Program-made: the position numbers and the translations under genes
The notes under the pieces: model-generated
Told to the model about the DNA's origin: nothing
Seen by the model: only the letters and a program-made list of their open reading frames with translations
Database searches by the model: none
Assembly (NCBI GenBank): GCA_036925085.1
Contig: JAUPFP010000010.1
Location: forward strand, 3,564,568 to 3,628,567
DNA from: Brachycybe producta
Lineage: Eukaryota > Arthropoda > Diplopoda > Playtdesmida > Andrognathidae
Reading direction: 5' to 3'
Length of the DNA stretch: 64,000 nucleotides
Shown here: positions 36,173-48,918 of the stretch, piece after piece
How positions within the stretch are numbered: the first letter of the stretch is position 1
Layout: each line of letters starts with the position of its first letter

Positions 36173-36380
36173 CACAGGCAATTAGAAAACGGGATGAACA
36201 GAAGTTGGCTCTGCCCTTTTCATGAAGAACGGCAACTTCTAATTGGTTTCTTGTGTGGTTCGACGTTGAAAAGGGCGGAGCATGTAACGTCAGACTACAT
36301 AACCAACCAATTAGAAGTTACCGGTCGTCATAAAAAAGGGCGGAGCCAACTTCTGTTGATCTCGTTTTCTAATTGTCTGT
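36173..36380. mobile_element. M1 hAT-type fold-back MITE, copy 8
   Basis: The flanks GTCTTGAA and GTCTGAAC suggest a decayed duplication. It lies about 340 bp upstream of the first cytochrome b561 exon. The CRE-like site has decayed to TAACGTCA. Confidence 0.8.
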
Positions 36381-36753
36381 GTCTGAACAAACAGATTTGG
36401 ACGGAGGGAGCGAGGGGCAAAAAAGTGACAGAGGATTTTGTGCAGATGCCCCATACGCTGCACAGATGAAGCATCAACACATTCGTTTTTGTTTATTTTG
36501 ATCAATACTACTGATATGTCTCTGTCTTGATTCTCATTTACAAAGAGATGCCCCCCCCCCCGCCCTCAACTCTCAACCATCTTTTTTTTTTTCTCTTCTC
36601 AATTGCTAAAAATAACCAACTATAACCTCCAATGTAGAAAAGAAGATACAAAACTTTTTATTTTGAGATAGAAAAAAATCCATGTTTAGGGATTTCCGTT
36701 TTGCGGATTATTATTTTTTTTTTTGACGGGCATGTTTGGCGCCTAGGGCGAAG

Positions 36754-37217
36754 TAGGGATGGCCAAATTTATACATATGAATCGAATCGCATACGATGTT
36801 TCGATTCCGATACCGATTAATATAATCGAAAAATTAACCAATTCGATTTTTTTAATAACATAAGGGCGGCATCTCTCGGCAGTGCAATGGGAACTTTGGA
36901 AGATGACCGATTGCAGTGTTGGGGGTCCCGGGTTCGAATCCTGGCAAGGGCATGGATGTTTGTGTTGTCCTGGTTTGACTTGTATATTACCTATTGACTT
37001 TGGCTTTGAAATTTGACTTGGATTTGTAAAAACTGATTTGTGGTTGGAGCATGGCATTTGTATTGATTTCTACTGTATTGCGTTTGTATTGATGAGTTGA
37101 CTCGTGTATGAAAAATGGTCTTTGAAATTAAACTGTCTTACAATGTCCCTGATATGTTCAAATAAAAAAAAACCGAAAAATCGATTCTCCGATTAATCGA
37201 ATCGGAATCAGGCATCC
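36754..37217. mobile_element. Fold-back element split by a SINE
   Basis: AGGGATGGCC at the left mirrors GGCATCCCT at the right. Inside both ends lie ATCGAATCG-type palindromic blocks. The tRNA-derived SINE at 36864-37171 interrupts the centre. Confidence 0.65.
36864..37171 (+). mobile_element. tRNA-derived SINE
   Basis: The head has a Pol III B box, GGTTCGAATCC (about 36931-36941), and an A-box-like CGGCAGTGCAATGGG about 45 bases upstream. An unrelated body follows, then an A-rich AATAAAAAAAAA tail. The head cannot fold into a full cloverleaf with a CCA-ready acceptor by eye, so it is not a functional tRNA gene. Confidence 0.65.
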
Positions 37218-37820
37218 CTATATTTGTAGGACCTCTGAAGTTAGAGCCAAATAGCAGAATAGCACACCTAGTGGCAAGTTTGATGAACTACATGCATTGC
37301 AGGAAAGCGAAACATATTCATTGCAGATAAGCACCGTAGCGTATGCTAGTCAAAAATTCTCGCTCAATACAATCGTCACAATCAATATAACCAATGTTGT
37401 CATCAGTATTAATTAGTAAATATCAATAAATATTAACGTAAAACAATAAACAGCATTTTTTTTCTTTTTACAAAGACGCGTGCCCATTGAACACTATAAT
37501 ACCGATAAAACTTTATCATAAAAAATTAACGAAGTGCGCAAACGCAATTATGAAACTATACGTTTCTTCAGAATTACAAAACCTTTATGCTGAAACTTGG
37601 TTAATTTTTTATGATTTTTTAAATGTAGTGCGGATCTCCATATAATGAACTCTTTTATAGAGGTTTGTGACATTGCCACAGAATTTATTTCTTACCATTG
37701 CTCTCCAGAGTCCATGGATTGGAATATGCAATGTATGCATCCTGTTTAAAATTCCCTCTCTGTTGGCCACTCTTTGTTTCGACTACTCACCACCAGGGGT
37801 GCTATTCGGCTCTAACTTCT

Positions 37821-38180
37821 AGACCTGTGCGCCGTAGCATATTGATCGGCGGCGGCGGGCGAGGGAAATACGAGCAGCGGCGGCGGCGACTACCGGCGTT
37901 TGGAATTGAACATATCGAACAAATATATCGATTTATCGATATATTGAATGAGGTAATTATTGATATATATTGAAATCGATAAATATCGAATATGGTATCA
38001 TTTCATTCCTATGGCAGTTTTTGAAAAAAACCAACCAAAACAAATTTGAATTCGGCGGCCGCCAGTCATACACCGGCGGCGAGTGGCGGCGGGTTTTTAA
38101 ATAAAAGTGCGAGCGGCGGCGTTTTTAGCTTCAAAAATACCGGCGGCGGCGGTTTCGCCCGGCGGCGCACAGGTCTACTA
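37821..38180. mobile_element. GGC-rich fold-back element
   Basis: TAGACCTGTGCGCCG at the left mirrors CGGCGCACAGGTCTA at the right. The arms carry CGGCGGCGG tracts and the centre carries ATATCGATTTATCGATAT. Confidence 0.7.
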
Positions 38181-38201
38181 ACTTCCACCGTCTATATTTT
38201 A

Positions 38202-38391
38202 CAGGCGGTTCGGCCCAGCAATAAAAATTTCGTTTGCCACGCCCTTTTATGAGCGTCAACAATTTTTAATTGGTTTGTTACTAGGTCTGACGTCACATTT
38301 CCCCCTTTTCAATTTTTAATTGGTTGATATTTAGTGTGACGCTCATAAAAGGGCGGGGCAAACAAAAGCTTTAGTGCTGGGCAGAACTGCT
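38202..38391. mobile_element. M2 fold-back MITE upstream of NFX1
   Basis: It runs from CAGGCGGTTCGGCCCAGCA to TGCTGGGCAGAACTGCTC. TGACGTCA is at 38288-38295. It ends about 115 bp upstream of the NFX1 TATA palindrome, so it lies in the probable promoter region. Confidence 0.75.
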
Positions 38392-38504
38392 CATTATATT
38401 TTTACCCTCCTTTTCGGAGTCTACGTTTGCACAATCGAAGGTAACAACCGGTTTGGCTGAAGATTATCTTCACCGGTAGAGCCTCAAATCTTAATTGCGC
38501 CATT

Positions 38505-38532
38505 CATAGCCTCCTTATATAAGGAGGCTATG
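38505..38532 (+). promoter_or_regulatory. TATA box inside a 28-bp perfect palindrome, likely NFX1 core promoter
   Basis: CATAGCCTCCTTAT is followed at once by its exact reverse complement. The centre holds TATATAA (38516-38522). With a start site about 30 nt downstream, the NFX1 5' UTR would be about 65 nt before the ATG at 38612. Promoter function is inferred from position. Confidence 0.5.
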
Positions 38533-38611
38533 CACCATTGGCATTAGTTGGTCCATTACACCCCATACTGAAGAAGGTTAAGATAAGTTGTCCACGAAGA
38601 CTGAAATACAA

Positions 38612-41600
38612 ATGAGCCTAAATAATATACCACTTTGCAGAAATCCAATGGAGACAGACAATGGAGGAGCGTCAAATTCTGGCCAGAATCCCATTCCTGA
38701 CCGCGGACGACGTGGTTTTGGTCGATCTCATCATCATTACGGTCGAGGGAATCGCAGAGGGTCTTTTTCCTCTGACGTAAATCCTAGAAGGGACGTTGCT
38801 AGTCATCGTCCCACGTTCTTCAGAAACGATTTCAGGTCGTCAGGCTTTGTTCATGGAGAGCCCGCATTCAGTCAGTCTTCTTGGATGTATTTGGAAGGTG
38901 GGGCGGGCCCACAACGATCCTTTGGCACCAACGATACCCACAATCACTACGCTACGGCACGTGGGAGCAGGTACTCACATCAGAACAACGTGCCGAAACA
39001 CTTTCAACCGAGGCAAGAGAACAGTTTCCGCAATGGAACTGGAAGCTACTGGAGGAGCTCAGTACCGGCATCCAATTCCAATACGTACGCAAGTGGAAGT
39101 CGTGATGTAAGATACGGCGGACACAATGATGAACCCTATTCAACTGAAGAACAACCTCCCGTAGCAACGCAGCCGCGAATGCAGCATATGAGTGGCCGTA
39201 ATAACAGAAAGCCGCGTAATACGGACTGGTCTTTTTACAATCCTAGAGGTGGTAGCAGAAGGGGTAATGTTGGTTACGATGGCCCTAGAAGGAGGGGGCA
39301 AACGGATAGGAACTTCCCTCGTTCTCAGAGTAGAAAAGTCGAAGGCCGCAGTGACCTTGTAGACGGTTATGCGCGGAGTGCGTTAACCGACGACAATGGA
39401 GAAAATAAGGCGGCAAAGGGATCGGATACACGAGAGTCCGAAACAACCTCTTTCCATACGAAGCGAAAGCAATTACAGAAATCGAAGAACACCACGAACG
39501 AAGACGACACGACCCAGAGGGGTACGAAAGAGTATCGTGTTTGTTTAACGTTGGAAGTTAACCTCAATTGGAATTATTAAATTTCAGAAAGATTGACCGA
39601 GGACCTGTTTGACGGCTCTTACGAGTGCATGGTTTGCTGCGAGAGGGTTCGTCCCGATCACGCTATTTGGAACTGTCAAAACTGCTACAATATTTTTCAT
39701 CTCGGTTGCATTAAGAAGTGGGCAAGATCTTCAATGCTCACGGATGGTTCGTTACAATGCTTACAGATGGAAATAAGAATATATAGCGAAAACCGGATAA
39801 CACGATAAATTGGAGAACACGATATGTACTTTCGTTTCCGTCTCTCAGTATAGGGTCTTCCATTTGTTTTAATTCGTTTTAAGACTAAACGAATAAGACG
39901 AAAATATTAAATATCGCAGACATTTTTTGGTCCTGTGAATAAAAATCTATTTAAAATCCTTTTTTTTTTTTAAACACGAAAAATAAACACAAATCAGTGT
40001 TCAGCTTATTTTAGTTAATTTTTTTCTTTCTGCACCCTGCTTAAAATCATGCACAGAGCAAAAGCTCGTGAGCCGTTCTAGAACAGTTTACGAACAGTTC
40101 TAGACCTGTTCGCGAACCGGTACAAAGTTCGCTCTTGAGGCGGTACGGCGGTACGTGGATTAGTTCTCGAACATTTGCAGAACACTGAAAGAGAACTCGG
40201 TCTAGACGTGAGTGAGCTCGTCTCGCCAGTGACGTGTGCCAAATTATCACAAATTTAACGCCATGAACTCTTGACGAACTAACAAACAAAATCACGAGAG
40301 CTGTTCGCGATGGGAACGCAAACACGCTAATTTTTTTGGTAGACGTTATGCTCGCCAGCAGCTCAAGAACAGGTTCCAAACGGTTCGTGAACGTCTAATT
40401 TTGGTCTGTACACGGCTTAAAGTGGTTTACGAACAACTGACTCATGAATTTTTAATTATTGGGTTTTTCAGGAGCAAAATTAAAGAGAAACTAGAAAGAG
40501 TTTTAAGTATTTCAAGTTGGTTTATTTTTCAAACTCGCATAAAAAGCTAAGCCTGGTATGCACATGGATAACAAAATGTGGCGACTCTAGTATCAGGCCT
40601 TGTCTAAAGACTATCGAGATACTGTCGCTAGACGGTCTCTAGAGACAATGTTCCGATGTCTCTGGACTGTTGCGAGACAAAATTCCCGTGTTTTTTTGTA
40701 TCCCACCCAAAATGGAAAACATGATGCAATGTTGCACAACATTTCGTGGTTAGGTCCGGATGTGTTGCGAGAAAACCAACTCGCCACACCAGCACTCAAA
40801 ACACACCTTGTTTAGCGATCAAATGAAAAGTTATAATATTTAAATATGAAGTATGACGTAATTTGGAAGTTTGATTCATGAGCTCCTCACTTGTATTTTT
40901 TTTATAGGGATGAGACATTCGAATCCTCGAATCTTGAAAAATATTCGAGATTCGAAAACTGGAATCTTCGCGCTTTTTCGTCTTTCGAATCCTAACTTTA
41001 AAAAAAAAACTGTTACAAACTTTGGTAAAATTAGTTTGAACTCCATTAACGTCCAATAGAACCGTTCACTAACAAAATTAAAACCGGCGATTGTTGCAAC
41101 CCGGATCACCAATATCATCACCTTGTGGCGATCTTGAGTTGAAGCCACACTTGTTTTTTATTATTAATAATTTAATATTTAATATTATTTCATTTATTTG
41201 TATCTTCTTAATGAATAATATTGGATTCTTATATGAAGAATTCAAGTGATTCGAGAACCTGTTAGGTTTCGGATTCGAAAAAATTTAGGATTCGTCCCGC
41301 CTCTACTTTTTTTTATATTAGGTGCGTACGCGTGATACAAAGTATCACAACTGTATCTTCGACAGTCAATAGACAGTCCCATGCATTATCTCGCAACTTT
41401 GTATCCAAGTGTGTACTAGGCTACTAGGCTCTTCTTGTTTCGAAAACACGCCCAAGTTTCTTTTCATTTTGCAGCTGAAAGACAGAATCATTAAGAGTCC
41501 GAGAGACTTTCAAGTTTTAAAAAAAAGTAGGTGGTGCCAAGATGCAAGTTAAAATAATAAATAATACATCATATTGTAATACTGTTAACACGAAATTCGG

Positions 41601-44600
41601 TTAACAAGAAAAAATATTCCGGTCCCTTCAATTCCGTGTTAAACTGTTTCCACTTTACTTTTGTCTGATCGATCGTTTTTCGTTTTCATTTCAAAGAAAC
41701 TGGCTGGCGTTGTCCTGGTTGTCAGAACGTGACGAGCAAAGTGCCTCACAGTTACTACTGCTTCTGCGGGAAGTTACGTGATCCGGAGTGGAATCGATAC
41801 GACACTCCACATGGCTGTGGCGAACAATGCGTCAAAAGCAGAGCTCCAAACACCAAGTGTATTCACCCTTGCAACCTTTTGTGTCACCCGGGGCCGTGTC
41901 CACCCTGTGGAACGTACGTGCCTCGCACCTGTTTCTGTCAAAAGACTTCGCAGGTAATTATCGGTACAATTAGAGTTCTTTTTACGAAAAAATGTCAGCG
42001 TTGGGAAGTAATTTGCCAAAAGAGGGATATTGAGGACATAAGAGGGATATAGAGGAACATTGCGTCTGTGGAGTGGTGCAGCAAGTGCACGCTCTGGAGT
42101 GTCTGGGCCAGTGGTCTCCAAAGTGGGTGCGGGAAGATGGGCCACAGGGGTGCGCGAGATCCGTAATTAATTGATATTAATCCAATTTTACTGCTAATTG
42201 TGCGAGTCATTTACGAGAAAAACAGCAAAGAAAAAAAAACTTGCGAGTGCAGTGGATTTTCCGTGGACATCTATGTTAAAATCTCGTCTGTCTCAGAGAG
42301 TGCGCTTAAAAAGAAAATGGCGGTTGTCATTTATTTTGCGGTGTGTGGTACGTTTTTTTTAGTACGAGTAAGTAGGGGTGTGCGACCAAAAAAGTTTTTG
42401 CTAACTGCACTATTTTTCGCCTGGAGAAATCGTGCTACGCCTAGCAATACTCACGGCCAGGGACGCTCGGACTAAATATCGCTTTTTTTCCAATAATTTA
42501 TCCTCGTGAAAATACGCTCGCACGTTAATATTCAACGGAAGTATAGTAGCATAGGGTTTTTTTTATGGAGGTGGAGGTGTTTTCTCGAATGCAAATCCTA
42601 AAAGATTCTCGAATCCGTTGAATCTCTCGAATCCTTCATGTAACAATCCTATATTATTCACTAAGAAGATACAACTAAAATGAAATAATATTAAATATTA
42701 AATTATTAATAATTTTTAATAATAATTTTTTAACAGTTTTTTTAAGGTTAGGATTCGAAAGATTCGACTTTTCGAATCTCGAATATTTTTCAAAATTCGA
42801 GGATTCGAAATTTCGAATGTCCCATTCCTAATTTTTTTGAAGCTCGTAATACGTAAAAGGTTTTCCTTTTATTCAACTGCAGCGAGCAAAAACTTTTTTT
42901 TATAAATTTGATAAGTCCTCTGTTACAAAGCGAGATAAAAATATCAGTTTTTTTAATAATATAATATTAAAAATATATATCAAAATACCAAGTTTGGCTT
43001 TTGAAAGGTAGGTAAATGCCCGCGTTGCCAGTGTCTGCGGGCGCTTACGCTCACAGCAGACTAGTATGACAGAGCCCACCCTTTGAGAGTTTCGAAATCA
43101 CTGATTTAGTGCGTACATGTAATAATTTATTACATGTATGTACTAATAAGGAGGTTTGGTTTAGTTTGCTTTTTGAAACAACTCACGGCACACCCTTCGC
43201 GAATCGCTGATCTACACTGGAAAATATTCTAAATTGGTTTCCCCAAAAAGATGATTTTCTTTTTCTCGTTTATGTAACCTAAAAGCAAGTTCGCTGTGGT
43301 CAAGCAAATTCCAATTCTTGTGGCGAGACGTGTAACAAAATGCTTAATTGCGGGAAACACAAGTGCAGTGATGTTTGCCACTTAGGAGAATGTCAGCCTT
43401 GTGATAAAAGAATCAGTCAGAGTGAGTTTTATTTGCACGCAAGGAGGAGCTCGACTGTTGACTTAAATTAAAACGGATTTCTCTTACAGAATGCCACTGC
43501 GGCCTCGAGGTGCGAGAGGTTGCCTGTGACTACGACGTCGACGAAGACAGTGGTTTCTCTTGCGGTGGGGTTTGCAATCGATCGCTCGAATGTGGAAACC
43601 ACGTTTGCGGATTACCGTGTCACTCGGGAAAGTGTAAAACGTGTGAACGTAGTGCAGAAGCGATGACTCATTGCCCTTGCGGAAAGACACCGTTATCGGA
43701 GTTACTGACTGGCGGTCAAGTGCGTAAGGAATGCACAGACCCTATACCAACGTGCAGCAACGTCTGCGGTAAACTGCTATCGTGCGGTCCAGAAGGTATA
43801 AACCCATTTTACGAGTGTTTTTACACGAGTTACAAAAGGATTTCAAGAAATATTTACGACTGGAAGAGTTCAGAATATTTTCACGATTATATCAGCCGTA
43901 TCAATAAAGAAATAATTACTTTTGTAAATTTTCACAACTTTTGAGGGTCAAAAACGAGTTAATTTTTTTAAGAAATTTACCATGAAAATTATTCTATACA
44001 TTTTCTAGTTTTAAATAAACTTTTGATTTTCTTTTAAAATGTTTTATGAATAGGTGATTTTTTAACTTTAATTATTTTAATTTTCAATAAGGAGAAATTG
44101 AAAGTGTTTAAGGTTGGTTATTCATGAAAAGAGCTAGCAAGAGCAAACATTTGCAAGTTTGCTCGTGTTCCCTTGAAATGCTCTCCTTGCGGCCATAACG
44201 GAGCGAATATGTTCTTGTTCGCAGCACTTGATTCGCACTGCACTACAGGCATTTCAACAATACAATACTGTGCGTCCACACTAAACGAGCACGAACAAGT
44301 ATTTTCTTTGATGTACCGCCATTCACCCGATCTTTTTTCTGAAGACGAGCGAGCGAATGTTTGCGCGCTCGCGAACCGGTACTCAACGGACGATCATTGA
44401 GTGATTATTTTAAAGATATCAACATGAAATAAGTGATTTGAGCTACCATTCTCCAGATTCTCGTTTGCACGTAAAAGACGGAATAGGCAGCATTCGAGGC
44501 GTTTGCGCTTTAAAACCACCTTAAACGTAGCTTAAAAATTATGTTCTTGTCATTTCTGCACCATAGACGTGATTTACCTGAATTATTAATGGTTAAATCT

Positions 44601-47600
44601 TTGTTTTCGCTTTTGATACTTCCTCAGCTAATCGCCACCAGTGTCCTTCTACTTGCCATTTGGGACCATGCGTGCCTTGTGCCTTGACTTCCAGTGTCGT
44701 GTGTCGTTGTAAGTATCTCAATAAGAAGGTGCGATGCGTCGAACTGACAGAGAGTAGGCTGCTACTCTGCGATAAGAAATGCAACGTTAAGAAAACTTGC
44801 GGCCGTCATAAGTGTTTGCAGACGTGTTGTGTCGACTCTGTTCACGTCTGCAACATGGTCTGTGGCCGCAGACTCAAGTGTGGTCTTCACACGTGCGACG
44901 AACCTTGCCACCAGGGAAACTGTCCTACATGCTGGCGCGCCGGTCAGTTTACTGGTTCCTCTTATTTAAACGTACAGTTTAAAGTTTTAATTTTAATCGA
45001 GGGTCTTTTATCGAGTTTAGGTTTCGATGAATTGACTTGCCACTGTGGAGCCGCAATCACGTATCCACCGATTCCGTGTGGGATGAAACCGCCAGAATGC
45101 AATAAGACGTGTACTAGGCGTCATCCGTGCGAACATCCCGTCCGTCACAACTGCCACAGTGGAACTCAGTGTCCACCTTGCACTTTCCTAATGGAGAAGT
45201 GGTGCTATGGAAAACATGAGGTTTTTTTTTTAAATAATAATTATTATTAACAACTTTTATGCAAATAAAAATTAAAAAATGTACAAATTGTTTTTTGCAA
45301 ATTAAAATTACATATTATATGTAGGACAATTAGCTAAATGTCTGAAGCAATTCACAAGTCACAATCTTTAGAAGCAATAAGAAGAAGAAAAAAATGCAAA
45401 ATCGAAACGATTATGACCAACAAAATATTTTAAGATGGTTTATAAACAGCCGATTGTCGAACTCTGATTTACAATTCTTCGATTCAAGAAATTTAAAGTG
45501 TGTTTTGCCTGGGATCCACATCAAGCTGACAAAAGTGCAACAGGAGTTTGAGACAAAAACACAAAAAAAAAAAATGCCAGAAAAAAAGCAGATTTTGAAA
45601 ACAAAAACAAAATTGAAACAACTGTCAGCAGTGCTCAAAACAAAAACACAACAAATTTGTGACACAACACAAACAAATTGGGTTTTGTTTTTGTTTTTAT
45701 AGCTGTCCTATATAAACTATGCAACTGTGTTCTGTTGTTGTTTTAATAATAACTGTCCGCACTGCACAGACAGTTGAAAGAATGTTGCGTTGTACCACGA
45801 GACAAAACAAAAACCTTTTAATGTTTGCCGGCTGGACCGAGACACATTGGAATAGTTTATGAAATTGCAGATAAAACAACAAAAACAAAATCCAAATGTT
45901 GCAGAAATCTTTTAGACTTGTTGCCAGTTTGTCGGGAAACACTCGAGTTTCTGTTTTGTCAGCTTGATGTGTATTGGCCTTAACTTCCATTAAGATACTA
46001 GAATTGTAGCCGCATTCACTTAATAGAATATTTTCATGTTGATAAAAGTTTTTAATTAAATAAATATTGTATGTTTAAAGTCTACCTATCCATCACCGTG
46101 CCGCCTACCAACAGGCTTTACCCATCTGCTTATCCATTCTAAGCATTTGGCATAACACAAAGTAAAAATAATAGGGAGCAACTGAAGGGGGGGGGGGTTC
46201 TTAACCGGAGGTATCCATACCTCTTAGGGGGTTTAAAAAAAGGTGTTAAGTTTAGAATATACTGTAAACTATCACCGATATCAATAGAGATTGAGACGGC
46301 AAGGCCGATGAAATGATGTCTTTGACACCTTTTGAAGTCATACTGATGGATACTTATTTGGCATTCTATTTGGGGGGGGGGGTGGTCTGTAATCGTAAAA
46401 ATGTTAAGAAACCCTTGTTTTAATTTATGTTTCTGTTTTAAATCAAACACTAAAAAATTAACATTTTGTTAAAATGCGCATCTATGACTTTTTTTGACGG
46501 GAGGCTGCCCTGGATTCGGCTACTTGTCTAGTTTCTAAAACACATTAAAAGTTTCTCTTCATTTTGCACCTGAAAGACAGAATAATAACCAAGAGTTGAC
46601 AAGGCGTTTACACGGTAAAATCATCTTAAAGAAATAAGTGAAATTATCCGACTTTATGTAAATTTGAAAAGATTATGAAAAATTTGTGCATTTTTTTTAT
46701 AAATTTTGGATTAAACTTGATTATCGTGATGCTGATGCCTTTTCAGTTAGTATTGATATCGAGCGCTATCATTAAACCTTCACCTTTGCTACTTTTTTTT
46801 TTTCAATCCAGATAAGGACTTGCATCCCGTGTTTTCAAAACGAGGTTTGCTGTGGCTTACCGTGTAATAAGTTGCTTCCTTGTGGTCTGCACAAGTGCAA
46901 ACTTATTTGTCATCTTGGAACGTGTACGAAAGAAGGTTTCATCTGCACTCAGCCATGCTCTAAGCTCAGGCCACAGTGTGGTCACGTGTGTGGTAGCCAT
47001 TGCCACGAAGGAAAATGTCCGATGACGACTTGCAAAACTCCGGTTCGTGTGTTATATGGATCCTTCTCTGAATCCTAGTGACGCCGTCTTTTTCTTCTTT
47101 TTTTCATGTTCTGCAGGTAAACGTGAAGTGTAAATGTGGACATCGCAAGGCGACAATCACCTGTGCAGAGAACACGAAAATCTATAATCGTCTCGTCGTA
47201 CCTATTTTGGCGGCAAAATTACACTTGGCAGTTGGAGAGTCGGTTAACTTGGGAGAGGCCTCGTCGGAGGCTATCACCGATGCAATGTTGGACCAAATTT
47301 TAATGTTATTTTCGATCTTCTTACCGATTGTCCGTTTGATAATTTTAATTTGTTCACAGTTTGGAGTGTAATAACGGCTGCCTGGCTATAGAAAGAAACC
47401 GAAAGCTGGCGTTGGCCCTGCAGTTACGTAACCCGGATCTGTCGAACAACGTGCAGTGTCCGGTCTACTCCGATTTTCTCAAGGAGCAGGCCAAATCCAA
47501 TCCGGTGTTTGTTGCATCTATTTACGACAAACTGTCGGAACTCGTTATGAGTGCCAAAAAAGTAAACTCGTGCACTATAACATTAGCAACTTTTCGTAAT

Positions 47601-48918
47601 AAAATCCATCACGTTAGCAACTTTTGATGCAATAAAACATGCAATTTAATTTGCAATTAGAACTTTTTAATAAACTTCCATATAGCACACAAGAAACTAG
47701 TTTTACAACTAGTTTCACAAGTTGTTTACTAAAAACAACCAATCAGATAAAAGAAAAAAAAGCTGGGAATTCAAACACTTGATATGCAACTTCCAATTGC
47801 ATGTCACAATAGAAACAATTGATACAACTTTGCTTCATACCCTCTGACGTCAGTCCCAGCTCATTCCTGCTTGGCTGTTTACTAGCGAGTTTCACCAAAA
47901 GTTGAACGCGTTCAACTCGGTGCATCCGAGTCACACCAGTTTAAAAGAAAGTTTCATCAAGATACATGTCAAATCACACTACAAACTCTTGAGTTGCAAG
48001 TCTTATTGCACGAAAGTTTAATGCAAATGTCGTACTAGCAACTTTTCATCAAACTACCAGGCAGTTCATTGTAATGTGACATGCAACTCAAGAGTTTGGT
48101 GTGCGATATTACATGCAACTTTTTATGAAACTTTCATGAAGTTGCACACTCATTTGAAGGTGCATGTTAATTTTTTTGAATTCCATTTTATTTCCTGTAA
48201 TCTTATTGGTAATTTTCAGTAAACAACTTAACTAGTTTCTTGTACGATATTGGAAGTTTATTACAAAAGTTTGATGCGCATGTTTTATTGCATCGAAAGT
48301 TGCTAGTGCGATAAGGAGCAGAGGCAATTTTGTTTATATACCTGAAGCTAACAATCAGCGCCCTCTCAATTACTCAGTCTAAACTGAAAAGTCGCAGTCA
48401 TGCTTTTCCTCCGATGAAGAGCGACCACCGACGCGTCATTCACGAACTTGCCGAACATTTCGGGTGTGAAACACTCAGTTACGACGACGAACCCAAAAAG
48501 AACGTGGCTGCTACAGCTTTCAGGTTTTGTTTCGTCTTCGCAAAAACACTTGCGACAAACTCGAAGAAGCGTTGCCTATAATTGTGTATTTCTTTTTCAG
48601 AGATAAAAGTTGGTTGCCTTCGATGAGTATTATGGCTGTGCTACAGAAGGAAAATGGGGCCAGTCGTAAAGCAGGAAAGGCCCCTCCACCCATTCCACAT
48701 TACCACACGAGAAGGTGGTTACATATTTTGTTTTCGTTCGTACGTGTATCAAATGTAGAAAAAATTATTTAACGGATTTCTTTCGTAGTGCTCAAGCTCT
48801 GGATAATGCATCGACTAGTAATTCCTCCGTTACTGTCGAATCGGAGCCTTCCGGACAGTCTTCTGTGGCCACCGCGAAGGCGCCGCCAGAGATCGATTAT
48901 TTTGATTACACGAATTAA
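38612..48918 (+). CDS. NFX1: NFX1 / shuttle craft transcriptional regulator
   Basis: The thirteen-exon model has coding exons 38612-39536, 39588-39746, 41697-41953, 43286-43421, 43490-43795, 44628-44942, 45021-45220, 46812-47042, 47117-47286, 47360-47561, 48378-48523, 48601-48714 and 48789-48918. They total about 1096 aa, against about 1120 in human. The order is: an Arg/Gly/Asn-rich N-terminus (1-310); an atypical RING (about 322-370, YECMVCC to GWRCPGC); about nine NF-X1 Cys/His fingers (for example [20 protein letters not shown]); an R3H nucleic-acid-binding domain (about 975-1040, [14 protein letters not shown]); and the family end IDYFDY. The RING is an E3-ligase-type domain and the fingers bind DNA or RNA in the nucleus. 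The exon 9 donor may instead be 47304. The start is the first in-frame ATG after a stop at 38579. Confidence 0.93.
40062..40421. mobile_element. M6 fold-back element in NFX1 intron 2
   Basis: It matches 21474-21888 inverted, with GTTCTAGAACAG and GTTCGCGAACCGG motifs and an end reading TTTTGGTCTGTACACGGC. Confidence 0.65.
40549..41430. mobile_element. Fold-back element split by M5, in NFX1 intron 2
   Basis: AAGCCTGGTATGCACATGG at the left corresponds inverted to CCAAGTGTGTACTAGGCT at the right. An M5 copy (40906-41306) sits inside. Segments with GACAATG-type motifs recur at 61300-61370. Confidence 0.55.
40906..41306. mobile_element. M5 fold-back element in NFX1 intron 2
   Basis: AGGGATGAGACATTCGAATCC at the left mirrors AGGATTCGTCCCGCCTC at the right. 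It shares the CACCAATATCATCACCTTGTGG block with the other M5 copies. Confidence 0.7.
45510..45978. mobile_element. M7 fold-back element in NFX1 intron 7
   Basis: GGATCCACATCAAGCTGACA at the left mirrors TGTCAGCTTGATGTG at the right. It matches 61836-62286. Open frames inside are repeat by-products. Confidence 0.7.
47605..48315. mobile_element. Fold-back element filling most of NFX1 intron 10
   Basis: GTTAGCAACTTTTGATGCAA with AAACATGC at the left mirrors GCATGTTTTATTGCATCG with AAAGTTGCTAG at the right. Inner arms with AAGAAACTAGTT also pair. Confidence 0.65.

Noticed and set aside
36864-36950. A tRNA gene
   Set aside because: It has a good B box but no convincing full cloverleaf, and a SINE body and A-rich tail follow it.
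38588-38611. NFX1 start eight codons upstream of the chosen ATG
   Set aside because: That codon is TTG; the first in-frame ATG after the stop at 38579 is at 38612.
38796-39110. 104-aa frame overlapping NFX1 exon 1
   Set aside because: It is a shadow frame of the NFX1 N-terminal exon, with no independent support.
42109-43201. A hAT element bounded by CAGTGGTCTCC and a CACTG end
   Set aside because: Only five bases of the ends pair and there is no 8-bp duplication.
45394-45702. 102-aa lysine-rich frame in NFX1 intron 7
   Set aside because: It lies largely in the A-rich arm of the M7 fold-back element.
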